From Pigmentiphaga humi (GTDB lineage: Bacteria; Pseudomonadota; Gammaproteobacteria; Burkholderiales; Burkholderiaceae_B): 64,000 bases of DNA. Under the pieces are notes generated by a model. That model searched no databases, had not been told where the DNA came from, and was given only the letters and a program-made list of their open reading frames with translations. The stretch's first letter is position 1. Each line of letters begins with the position of its first letter. The stretch spans positions 186,001 to 250,000 of the forward strand of contig NZ_UWPJ01000023.1 of NCBI RefSeq assembly GCF_900606115.1, read 5' to 3'. Shown here one piece after another: positions 7,062 through 14,297 of the stretch. Made by a program: the position numbers and the translations under genes.

Positions 7062-8474
7062 CTAGAGGCCCAGGACGCCAGGGTTGAGCCGGCGCTCCGG
7101 ATCCAGCAGCAGCTTGACCTGCCGCATCATGTCGGCCGACTCCGGCGCCAGCCGGTCGAGATAAGAAAAATATCTGCCGATCTGGGCATGGACGGCGCCA
7201 TGGGCATCCATGGCGTCGCGCAGTTCTTCCCGCACGGTCTTGACCAGGGTGCGCGCGGCTTGGTTGTCCATGCGGCCGGCGAAGCGCGCGCGGTTTGTCT
7301 CGTTCAGGTATTCCTCGTGCAGGGAAGTCAGGGCGTCATGCCAATAGAGCATCGGTTCCACGGTCACGTAGGGCCCGACCGAAGACAGCGCCAGGGTATG
7401 GAAGATGCCATTGTCCGCCAGGCTGCGCTGCCTGGCGTCGAGCAGCGTGCGCAATTGCCGCACGCATGCCAGGGTGGCTGAAAAGGGCAGCACGCCGTGC
7501 ACGGGCAGCCAGCGTTGCCCCTCGATGCCGAGGAATCCCCGCACCGAGAACGGCTTGGCATGGAGTTTCCCGGGGATGGTGGCGTCGATTTCCCGGGCCC
7601 GGTTGCGGCACAGCGCGCGCACGGCGTCGAGAGCGGCCTCGGCCGCGGCATCGTTGACGCCTTCGACCACCGCGTGCAGTTGCCAGGCGGGCTCCTGGCC
7701 CGGCTGGCGGGAAGAGCTGTTGGCGAATGCGCGGTAAACCATGCCTTGGCGCAGCAATTCCGTCATGAGCGCGACGCAGGCCGCGTCGCCGTCGCAGGCG
7801 AACGAGGCGAACCGGACCGGGCGTAGCGGCGCCAGGCGCAGCACGATGTCGGTCTTGATGCCGAGGGCGCCGCAGTCGCCCAGGAACAGGCCCGTCAGGT
7901 CCGGTCCCCAATAGCGCTGGAACGGCGGCGAGCCCGGCTGCGCGGCCGCGCCGGCGGGCAGGATAGCGCCGTTGGCCAGCACGACTACCAGGCCGGCGAC
8001 GCCGTCCAGTCCGCCCGGCATGCCCTGGGCGGCTGCGCCGCCCACTGTCGTATGGACGCCCGAGATCGGCGGATGCTGCACGGTGCGCAGGCCATGTTCG
8101 GCGAGTTGCCGGGCCAACTGCTCCCAGGTCGTTCCGGCGCCCACGCGCGCAACGAGGTCCTGCGGGTGGATCTCGATCTCATCCAGGCGGCGCAGGTCCA
8201 GCAGGACGGCGGGGCCGTGCGGGACCGCGCCGCCGGAATAGGACAATCCCGCTCCCCGGGGAATGACGGGGACGTCTTGCGGCAGGGCGCGCACGACCCC
8301 GGCCACTTGCGCGCGGTCCGCAGGGCGAACGATGCACGCCGCGGGCATCTGGCCCGGCCAGTCTATGAGATCGATGGACGCATTCGCGAGATCATCCGCG
8401 GTGGTCGATACGTGTTGCGGGCCGACGATGGCGCGCAGCGTGTCCAGTAGGGCATGCGGAAGCAGGGGCATCAT
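7062..8474 (-). CDS. FAD-linked oxidase/dehydrogenase (GlcD/VAO fold)
   Basis: A 470-residue flavoprotein. The FAD domain (about 40-215) holds VIPRGAGLSYSGGAV for pyrophosphate binding and the later HTTVGGAAAQGMPGG loop; the substrate domain follows, and the C-terminus ends with the family signature LLLDPERRLNPGVLGL. Members oxidise 2-hydroxy acids or phenolic alcohols with FAD. The start ATG at 8474 overlaps the TetR stop in an ATGA, so the two genes are co-transcribed and translationally coupled. It is thus under the TetR promoter and probably part of the pathway encoded divergently at 9.3-17.6 kb. Substrate not identifiable. Confidence 0.8.
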   Translation of the reverse strand: MMPLLPHALLDTLRAIVGPQHVSTTADDLANASIDLIDWPGQMPAACIVRPADRAQVAGVVRALPQDVPVIPRGAGLSYSGGAVPHGPAVLLDLRRLDEIEIHPQDLVARVGAGTTWEQLARQLAEHGLRTVQHPPISGVHTTVGGAAAQGMPGGLDGVAGLVVVLANGAILPAGAAAQPGSPPFQRYWGPDLTGLFLGDCGALGIKTDIVLRLAPLRPVRFASFACDGDAACVALMTELLRQGMVYRAFANSSSRQPGQEPAWQLHAVVEGVNDAAAEAALDAVRALCRNRAREIDATIPGKLHAKPFSVRGFLGIEGQRWLPVHGVLPFSATLACVRQLRTLLDARQRSLADNGIFHTLALSSVGPYVTVEPMLYWHDALTSLHEEYLNETNRARFAGRMDNQAARTLVKTVREELRDAMDAHGAVHAQIGRYFSYLDRLAPESADMMRQVKLLLDPERRLNPGVLGL

Positions 8475-9229
8475 GTTTTCGCCGCAGTGGTCCGGCGGGC
8501 CGGCGTCTTTCTTGCAGCGACCTTCCTGGCCGCTCGTTTCGGCACGGACTTCTGCGGGGCAGCGGCATCGGCGCCAGGGGCGGGCTGTGCCGCCGGACGT
8601 GCGCCGGGAGGGCAGCACAGCGTGCCCATCAGGAGTTCGGATACGCCCTGGGCGATGCTGTCGGCCGACAGCGCGCCCTCGGGACGGAACCATTTCGGTA
8701 TCCAGTTGATGGCGCCCAGCAGGACGAAGCCGGCGAGCCGGGTGTCCGAGCAGTGGAAGTCGCCCGCAGCGACGCCTTCTTCGATGATGGCCCTGACGCC
8801 GCGTTCGAAGGTGTCGCGCAGCGCGACATACGACTTGCGCTGGTCGGGATGGAGGCTTTCCAGGTCGGTCAGCAGCACGCTGCCCAGCCCGTCTTTCAGT
8901 ATGCCGCTCACATGTTCCGACAACAGCTGCCGAAGCCTGGGGCCGGGCCGCTCGGCCGACTGCTGCGCCCGCGCCAGCGCGAGCATGCTGGCCTCCATGG
9001 CGCGCATGTGGCACTGGTAGATGATGTCCTGTTTATCGGTGAAGTAGTAGTAGAGATTGCCTTTGGTGATGCCCAGTTCGGCCGCGATGTCCTGCATCGT
9101 CAGCGAAGACAGGCGGCCGTTGCTCAGCACGCTTCCGACGCTGCTCAGGATGGCGTCCCTGCGGCTGTCGCGCCCCACTTTGCGCCCGTCCCACCTGGCT
9201 TCGCCTGTCTCGCTCTTTCTTGTCGTCAT
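8471..9229 (-). CDS. TetR-family repressor
   Basis: A 252-residue DNA-binding protein. The HTH is LTMQDIAAELGITKGNLYYYF (about 44-64), followed by the usual all-helical ligand domain. The last ~45 residues are an Ala/Lys/Arg-rich tail (KRAARKVAARKTPARR) not needed for the fold and resembling histone-like C-termini. The ATG at 9229 is chosen because family homology starts soon after and the frame upstream runs through two operators. The gene is divergent from the nine-gene pathway at 9.3 kb, and two matching dyads lie in the gap, so it should repress both directions until a pathway intermediate, perhaps a CoA ester, binds. Confidence 0.88.
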   Translation of the reverse strand: MTTRKSETGEARWDGRKVGRDSRRDAILSSVGSVLSNGRLSSLTMQDIAAELGITKGNLYYYFTDKQDIIYQCHMRAMEASMLALARAQQSAERPGPRLRQLLSEHVSGILKDGLGSVLLTDLESLHPDQRKSYVALRDTFERGVRAIIEEGVAAGDFHCSDTRLAGFVLLGAINWIPKWFRPEGALSADSIAQGVSELLMGTLCCPPGARPAAQPAPGADAAAPQKSVPKRAARKVAARKTPARRTTAAKT

Positions 9230-9233
9230 AAAT

Positions 9234-9255
9234 AATTTGACCGTTCGTTCAAATT
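9234..9255. promoter_or_regulatory. TetR operator 1
   Basis: AATTTGA (9234-9240) and TCAAATT (9249-9255) are exact 7-bp arms around 8 nt (CCGTTCGT). It begins 5 nt from the TetR start codon, where bound protein would block the tetR transcript. The same arm-spacer plan recurs 42 bp away. Confidence 0.75.
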
Positions 9256-9276
9256 GGATGTAGAGTCCGGTCTGTG

Positions 9277-9296
9277 TTTTGACCATCGGTTCAAAA
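9277..9296. promoter_or_regulatory. TetR operator 2
   Basis: TTTTGA (9277-9282) and TCAAAA (9291-9296) are exact arms around 8 nt (CCATCGGT). Centre-to-centre distance to operator 1 is 42 bp, about four DNA turns, so two dimers would sit on the same face. It lies about 50 nt upstream of the maoC-like start, suited to control of the rightward operon. Confidence 0.75.
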
Positions 9297-9348
9297 ACTA
9301 TATTGCCTGGACGCGTGGGCGTCAACGGCAATGACTGGAGATTGTTCG

Positions 9349-9831
9349 ATGTCATCTTCCATTCCACAGCCGGGACTGGCAGCCAGCAGTTGGCCCGGCG
9401 GCGTCGTTCCGGAAGGCCTGCGTTTCGCCGGGCCTTCGAAAACGCTGACCGACGCGCATTCCCTGCTTTTCTCGGGCCTGACCGGCGACACGCACCGCAG
9501 TCACTATGACGTGGAGTACGCCAAGACCACCCGCTTCGGCAAACCGCTGGTCCACGGCCTGCTGCTGGCATCCCTGACCGCCGCGGGCGCGTCCGAAGTA
9601 CGCGATCACCTGGAGGGGTTCGTGCTCGTGGAGCAGGGGTGCCGCTTCCTCAATCCCGTTTCGGTGGGAGACACCATCCACTCGGAATTCGTCGTCGAAC
9701 GGATATGGGAAGAGGCGCACAGAAAGTTCTGCCGGATCGGGACCCGCCTGGTGAACCACCGCGGCGAGACCGTCCTGGAGGGATTCCACTGCTACCGGAT
9801 CATTCCACCGAGCCAGGAGGACCAGGCATGA
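9349..9831 (+). CDS. MaoC-like hotdog-fold dehydratase
   Basis: A 160-residue hotdog protein. The hydratase element is YAKTTRFGKPLVHGLLLASL, with the D/H pair replaced in part: the usual D-x5-H of R-specific enoyl-CoA hydratases appears as the segment ending in H, after DTHRSHYDVEYA. The domain DTHRSHYD-...-FLNPVSVGDTI is typical of the MaoC group acting on CoA esters. ATG 9349 is preferred over an in-frame ATG at 9331 because GGAG at 9337-9340 is placed 8 nt before it. It is the first gene after the TetR operators and overlaps the next gene by ATGA. It likely hydrates or dehydrates an acyl-CoA in the pathway; the substrate is unknown. Confidence 0.82.
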   Translation: MSSSIPQPGLAASSWPGGVVPEGLRFAGPSKTLTDAHSLLFSGLTGDTHRSHYDVEYAKTTRFGKPLVHGLLLASLTAAGASEVRDHLEGFVLVEQGCRFLNPVSVGDTIHSEFVVERIWEEAHRKFCRIGTRLVNHRGETVLEGFHCYRIIPPSQEDQA

Positions 9832-10313
9832 GCGACGCCGCACGGCCGCCCGAAGGCGGCGCTCCCTTCCTTGGGGAGGATGTCGCGCAGCGACAGGAGG
9901 GCACGCCAGTGCACCGCCACGAACCCGTATTGATGCCCGGAGCGAAGCCGTGGCCGGAGGCCTACACCTACGTGCCGGCCATCCGCACTGGGAACACCGT
10001 ATACATCTCCGGCACGACCGGCACCGACGATCAGGGCAGGATCCTGGCTCCCGGCGACATCGCCGAGCAGGCCCGGCAGATATTCCGCAAGTTCGAACGG
10101 CTGCTGGGATCGCTGGGCGGATCCTTCGCCGACATCGTGATGACCACCGACTACTACGTGGACCCCACGGACTACAGGCACACCGCGGAAGTCCGCAGGG
10201 AATTCTTCGGCACCCATCGTCCGGCCGCCACCGGCGTGCAGGTGCAGGGGCTCATCCGCCGCCACGCATTGATCGAGATCTCCGCGATCGCCGTGCTCGG
10301 GGGCCGGCCATGA
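9828..10313 (+). CDS. RidA-family (YjgF/YER057c/UK114) enamine/imine deaminase
   Basis: From the ATG at 9828 this is 161 residues. The RidA core begins near residue 40 (YTYVPAIRTGNTVYISGTTG) and ends with LIEISAIAVLGG; the family forms trimers with active sites between subunits and hydrolyses reactive enamines or imines. Two starts are credible: ATG 9828, with AGGAGG at 9815-9820 and ATGA overlap with the previous gene, and GTG 9909, with AGGAGGG at 9895-9901. The 27 residues between them are encoded by a hairpin-rich repeat (9849-9901) and are not part of the RidA fold, so GTG 9909 may be the original start. Role in this operon: probably deamination of an unstable intermediate after ring hydroxylation or cleavage. 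Confidence 0.85.
   Translation: MSDAARPPEGGAPFLGEDVAQRQEGTPVHRHEPVLMPGAKPWPEAYTYVPAIRTGNTVYISGTTGTDDQGRILAPGDIAEQARQIFRKFERLLGSLGGSFADIVMTTDYYVDPTDYRHTAEVRREFFGTHRPAATGVQVQGLIRRHALIEISAIAVLGGRP
9849..9901. repeat. REP-like palindromic element within the RidA 5' end
   Basis: The segment contains CTCCC...GGGGAGG pairing, then TGTCGC-GCA-GCGACA (exact 6-bp arms, about 9881-9895) and ends AGGAGGG. Similar two-hairpin GC blocks with a CCCC/GGGG arm and a GCGC-loop-GCGC arm are seen at 25991-26024, about 32996-33029 and 62156-62172, all of them between genes. Here the element is read in frame. Confidence 0.5.
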
Positions 10314-10762
10314 GCCATTTCTACGACGACTACCACGTGGGCTACCGGCACGAGACCTACGCCCGCACGATCACCGAGAGCGACCACTCGCTGTTCTGCG
10401 CGCTGGTGGGCTATCACGTACCGCTGTTCATCGACGAGGAATACGCCAGGAAGACGCAATTCGGCGGGCGGATCTGCCCCAGCGCGCTGGTGATGTCGAT
10501 CTCGACGGCGATGACGGAAAGCCTGTTCCGCGACTCCATCCTCGCGTCTCTGGGCATCGAGAACGGCAAGTTCCTGCTGCCGGTGCGGATCGGCGACACC
10601 ATCCACACCGAAGTCGAGGTCATCGCGATGCGGCCCAGCGCCAAGGCGGACCGCGGCGTCGTGACGTTCCGCGACCGCGTGCTCAACCAGCATGGCGAAT
10701 CGGTGTTCGAGATCGACAAGATCGTCCTTATCAGGCGGCAACCGGCCGCGGCGAGGTCATGA
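10310..10762 (+). CDS. MaoC-like hotdog-fold dehydratase, second copy
   Basis: A 150-residue hotdog protein sharing the plan of the gene at 9349: ITESDHSLFCALVGYHVPLFIDEEYARKTQFGG is followed by RICPSALVMSISTAM where the first copy has PLVHGLLLASL, so the histidine-glycine pair is changed to cysteine-proline. It then has FLLPVRIGDTIHTEVEV, the second hotdog strand set. The two copies could form a heterodimer, with one half catalytic, as in two-subunit MaoC hydratases (inference). It overlaps its neighbours on both sides by ATGA, so it is translated with them. Confidence 0.8.
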   Translation: MSHFYDDYHVGYRHETYARTITESDHSLFCALVGYHVPLFIDEEYARKTQFGGRICPSALVMSISTAMTESLFRDSILASLGIENGKFLLPVRIGDTIHTEVEVIAMRPSAKADRGVVTFRDRVLNQHGESVFEIDKIVLIRRQPAAARS

Positions 10763-11922
10763 CCATGGAAGCTCAACAGCGGAGCAAACCGCGCATCGCG
10801 ATCATCGGCGCAGGCATCGGCGGGCTGGCCGCCGCGGCCACGCTGCGGCAAGTCGGCTGCGACGTGCGCATCTATGAACAGGCATCCCGGTTCGCCCGGG
10901 TGGGGGCGGGCATCCAGATGGCGCCCAACGCCTGCAAAGTGCTGCGGCGCCTGGGCGTGGAAGACCGGCTCAAGGCCGTTGCCCTGGTTCCGGAGTCCAG
11001 CCTGAACCGGGATTTCGATACGGGGGCCATCAGCAACGAATATCCGATTGCCGGCGCAGTCGAGGAGCGCTACGGCGCCTCGTTCCTGTGCCTGCATCGC
11101 GGCGACCTGCACGCGGCGCTGGAATCGCTGGTGCCGCATGACATCGTCGAGCTGGAGCGCCACCTGGTGGATGTCGAGCAGGATGGACAAGGCGTCGCGC
11201 TGAAGTTCGCGGACGGATCGACCGCGCGGGCCGATGCGGTCATCGGCGCGGACGGGGTGCATTCGCAGGTCCGCGAGTGCCTGTTCGGCGAAGAGCAGCC
11301 CACGTTCACCGGCCGCATCGCCTACCGGGCGACCTTTCCCGCGCATCTGCTGCAGGGGCAGCCGCTGGAGCGCTCGCGCATCAAATGGTGGGGGCCGGAC
11401 CGCCACATCGTCATGTACTACACGACGTCCGCGGCCGACGAGATCTATTTCACCACCAGCGTGCCCGACGACGGCAAATGGGCGACCACCGAGTCGTGGT
11501 CCACCAAGGGCGACCTGGGCGAACTGCGCGCGGCGTTCGCGAGCTTCCACCCGCAGGTGCGGGCCGTCCTGGATGCGTGTCCCGACGTCTTCAAGTGGGC
11601 CCTGCTGGCGCGCGATCCCATGCCGGCATGGACCCGGGGGCGCGTGACGCTGCTCGGCGACGCCTGCCATCCCATGCCGCCTTACATGGCCCAGGGCGCC
11701 AGCGCGGCGCTCGAGGACGCCGCCGTGCTGGCGCGCTGCCTGGAAGGCGTCCCGGCAGAAGGGATCCCGGCTGCGCTGCTGTGCTACGAGGCCACGAGAA
11801 GACCGCGGACCTCGCAGTTGCAGACCGCCGCCAAGGCGAACAACTGGATGCGCCACGACACCGATCCGGGCTGGGTATACGGCTACGACGCCTGGAGCGT
11901 GCCGCTCGCCGCGGCCGGCTAG
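10759..11922 (+). CDS. NicC-like FAD monooxygenase (class A)
   Basis: A 387-residue flavin hydroxylase using NAD(P)H and O2. FAD motifs: GAGIGG (17-22), GADGVHS (about 164-169) and GDACHPM (300-306). The middle region KWWGPDRHIVMYYTTS and the end DPGWVYGYDAWSVPL closely resemble 6-hydroxynicotinate 3-monooxygenase (NicC), which hydroxylates and decarboxylates a pyridine acid. NicC's histidines near 211 and 302 have equivalents here (H216, H304), but its H47 is Q53 (GIQMAPN) and its active-site Cys is replaced by Arg before KWW, so the substrate probably differs (from memory of NicC; needs an alignment). No other nic genes are nearby. It overlaps the previous gene by ATGA. Confidence 0.83.
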   Translation: MTMEAQQRSKPRIAIIGAGIGGLAAAATLRQVGCDVRIYEQASRFARVGAGIQMAPNACKVLRRLGVEDRLKAVALVPESSLNRDFDTGAISNEYPIAGAVEERYGASFLCLHRGDLHAALESLVPHDIVELERHLVDVEQDGQGVALKFADGSTARADAVIGADGVHSQVRECLFGEEQPTFTGRIAYRATFPAHLLQGQPLERSRIKWWGPDRHIVMYYTTSAADEIYFTTSVPDDGKWATTESWSTKGDLGELRAAFASFHPQVRAVLDACPDVFKWALLARDPMPAWTRGRVTLLGDACHPMPPYMAQGASAALEDAAVLARCLEGVPAEGIPAALLCYEATRRPRTSQLQTAAKANNWMRHDTDPGWVYGYDAWSVPLAAAG

Positions 11923-12020
11923 ACGCGCTGCCGCCGGCGCGCGGAGACGGCGGCAAGAGCATGTTTTCCCCGACGCATGTTTTTCCTGACGATTGTCAAC
12001 CTGGAGCAAGGTGATCAAAG

Positions 12021-12989
12021 ATGAACCCGATACTCGTTCGTGTAGTCGTTGCCTCCTTGGGTTTGGGCACGACGGCGGCGCATGCCGCGGACATCGCTTA
12101 TCCCACCCGTCCGATCCGGCTGGTCTGCCCGCAGGCGGCGGGAGGCGCGGCGGACATGGTTTCCCGCCTGTTCGCGGAGAAGCTCGCCGTCGAACTGGGC
12201 CAGCCGGTGGTGGTCGAGAACAAGGTCGGCGCCAGCACGATGATAGGCGCCGATTTCGTGGCCAAGTCGCCCCCCGACGGCTATACGCTGCTCACCGCCT
12301 CGGTGACGACGCTCGCCATCAACCCCGGCCTGTTCGCCAAGATGCCCTATGACCCGGTCAAGGATTTCGCTCCGGTCTCGGTCATGAGCAATCTGCCGTA
12401 CTACCTGGTGTCCGCGCCCGACCTGCCGGCCAGGAACGTGCAGGAGCTGATCCGCTATGCCAAGGCCCATCCCGGCAAGGTCAACTATTCCTCCCCCGGC
12501 ACGGGAACCTCGCCGCAGTTGATCGGCGCCATGTTCGCCAATCTGGCCGGGATCGACGTGGTGCACGTGCCCTACAAGGGAAGCAGCAATGCCCAGGTGG
12601 ACATGGCCGCCGGACGCGTGCAGTTCGCCTTCGAGAGCGGCGCGCTGCCGGGCATCAAGGCCGGACGGGTGCGCGCGCTGGGCTATACGGGCGCCAAGCG
12701 CTCCGAGGAAATGCCGGACCTGCCGACGGTCGCCGAGCAGGGACTGCCCGGTTTCGAAGGAAGCGTGTGGAACGGCCTGGTGGCGCCGGCCGGGACGCCG
12801 CCGGAGATCGTCGACAAACTGGCCAAGGCCGTCATCAAGGTCGCGCGCATGCCCGAGGTCAAGGCGCGCCTGGGCGAGTACTCCGGCATTCCGGTCGGCA
12901 ACACCCCGGCCGAATTCGCCGCCCAGATCGAAGCGGATATCCAGAAGTGGGGCAAGATCATCCGCGACAACCAGATTTCCATTCAATGA
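12021..12989 (+). CDS. Bug-type solute-binding protein of the TetR operon
   Basis: 322 residues with a signal peptide (cleaved near AHAADIAYP) and the loops PTRPIRLVCPQAAGGAAD and VVHVPYKGSSNAQVDMAAG. A C-P-Q replaces the usual V-P-F/Y in the first loop, next to the ligand carboxylate site, so ligand preference may be unusual. The gene sits between the flavin monooxygenase (98-bp gap) and the CoA transferase, inside the same directional block, which suggests that it binds the pathway's entry compound. An AAGGTGATC ribosome site precedes the ATG. Confidence 0.88.
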   Translation: MNPILVRVVVASLGLGTTAAHAADIAYPTRPIRLVCPQAAGGAADMVSRLFAEKLAVELGQPVVVENKVGASTMIGADFVAKSPPDGYTLLTASVTTLAINPGLFAKMPYDPVKDFAPVSVMSNLPYYLVSAPDLPARNVQELIRYAKAHPGKVNYSSPGTGTSPQLIGAMFANLAGIDVVHVPYKGSSNAQVDMAAGRVQFAFESGALPGIKAGRVRALGYTGAKRSEEMPDLPTVAEQGLPGFEGSVWNGLVAPAGTPPEIVDKLAKAVIKVARMPEVKARLGEYSGIPVGNTPAEFAAQIEADIQKWGKIIRDNQISIQ

Positions 12990-13061
12990 ACCGAACGCGG
13001 ACCGCCCCGGCGCGGTTCGCGCGGCTGCCTCGGCGCAGCGCATGATTGCAGAGGATTGTCC

Positions 13062-14276
13062 ATGTCCGACCGTTCGTCCGGATCTGTGTCACCGCGGGGG
13101 GGATCCGGCCCCTTGCACGGCATCCGCGTGCTCGACCTCACCACCACCATTCTCGGGCCGCTGGCTTCCCAGACGCTCGGCGACCTCGGCGCGGACGTCA
13201 TCAAGATCGAGCCGCCGATAGGAGACTTGAACCGCCAGATCGGCCCGGCTCCGGCGCCCGGCATGGCGGCCTTCTTCGCCAACGTGAACCGCAACAAGCG
13301 CAGCGTGGTGCTCGACCTGAAGAAGCCGGCCGCGCTCGAGGCGCTGATGCACATGGTCAAGCGCGCCGACGTGTTCATGCACGGCATGCGCCCGCAGGCC
13401 GCGGCCCGCCTGGGCATCGACTACGCCTCGATCTCGGCCTTGAACCCGCGCATCGTCTACGGCTGGTCGTCCGGCTATCGGGCCGACGGCCCGCGCGCGC
13501 ACCTGCCTGCCTACGACGACATCATCCAGGGCGAGTGCGGCCTGGCGGGCCTGGTGGGAAGGACCACATCCGCGCCGGGATACATCCCCACGGTCATCGC
13601 CGACAAATACACCGGGCAGATGCTGGCCTCGGCCATCGGCATGGCGCTGTTCGACCGCGAGCGCACGGGGCTGGGGCAGGAAGTGCACGTGCCCATGTTC
13701 GAAACCATGCTGTCTTTCCTGATGGTCGAGCACTTGTGGTCCAAGGCCTTCGACGGCAGGGAGGGCGGCGAGATCGGCTATCCCAGGCTGATGTCGCGGC
13801 ATCGCCGGCCCTACGCCACGCGGGACGGCTACATCAGCATCATGGCGAACACCGACGCGCATTGGCGGGCGCTGCTGGCCGCGCTCGACAGTCCGGAGGC
13901 TTTCGACGATCCGCGTTTCTCCACGCTGGAAGCCCGGGCCAGGAATTTCGATGCCATCTACGGCTACATCGCCGATCGCATCAGGCTGTTCGACACGGCG
14001 GAACTGCGCAGGCGGCTGGACGCGGGCGACGTGCCGGCAGGCGCCGTCAACACACTGGAAGACCTGCTGGAGGACGAGTATCTCTCCCAAACCGGTTTCT
14101 TCCACCGCTACGAACAGCAGGCCGCCGGCGCCATGCTGACGACCGCCGTATCCACCTCGTTCTCGCGCACGCCCGCCTCGATACGCCTGGCGCCGCCTTC
14201 GCTGGGCCAGCATACCGAGGAGGTCCTGGCCGAGTTCGGCCTGAGCGCCGAGGCGGTCGCCATGGCCATGAACTGA
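13062..14276 (+). CDS. CaiB/BaiF (class III) CoA transferase
   Basis: A 404-residue enzyme that moves CoA between carboxylic acids, cytoplasmic, as interlocked dimers. The opening LHGIRVLDLTTTILGPLASQ and the segment DLGADVIKIEPP are family hallmarks; the catalytic aspartate is D152 in PAYDDIIQGECG. The C-terminal part has the usual GDVPAGAVNTLEDLLED element. The ATG at 13062, 6 nt after GAGGA, is preferred to an in-frame TTG at 13056. Followed after 21 bp by the ThDP enzyme gene, it forms a pair like formyl-CoA transferase with oxalyl-CoA decarboxylase, which suggests activation of an acid followed by C-C cleavage at the CoA-ester stage (inference). Confidence 0.9.
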   Translation: MSDRSSGSVSPRGGSGPLHGIRVLDLTTTILGPLASQTLGDLGADVIKIEPPIGDLNRQIGPAPAPGMAAFFANVNRNKRSVVLDLKKPAALEALMHMVKRADVFMHGMRPQAAARLGIDYASISALNPRIVYGWSSGYRADGPRAHLPAYDDIIQGECGLAGLVGRTTSAPGYIPTVIADKYTGQMLASAIGMALFDRERTGLGQEVHVPMFETMLSFLMVEHLWSKAFDGREGGEIGYPRLMSRHRRPYATRDGYISIMANTDAHWRALLAALDSPEAFDDPRFSTLEARARNFDAIYGYIADRIRLFDTAELRRRLDAGDVPAGAVNTLEDLLEDEYLSQTGFFHRYEQQAAGAMLTTAVSTSFSRTPASIRLAPPSLGQHTEEVLAEFGLSAEAVAMAMN

Positions 14277-14297
14277 CATCCCTCTACGGAAAGACAC

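Noticed and set aside
9849-9901. A riboswitch or attenuator in the RidA 5' end
   Set aside because: The hairpins match the REP-like blocks between other genes and do not form a known riboswitch core.
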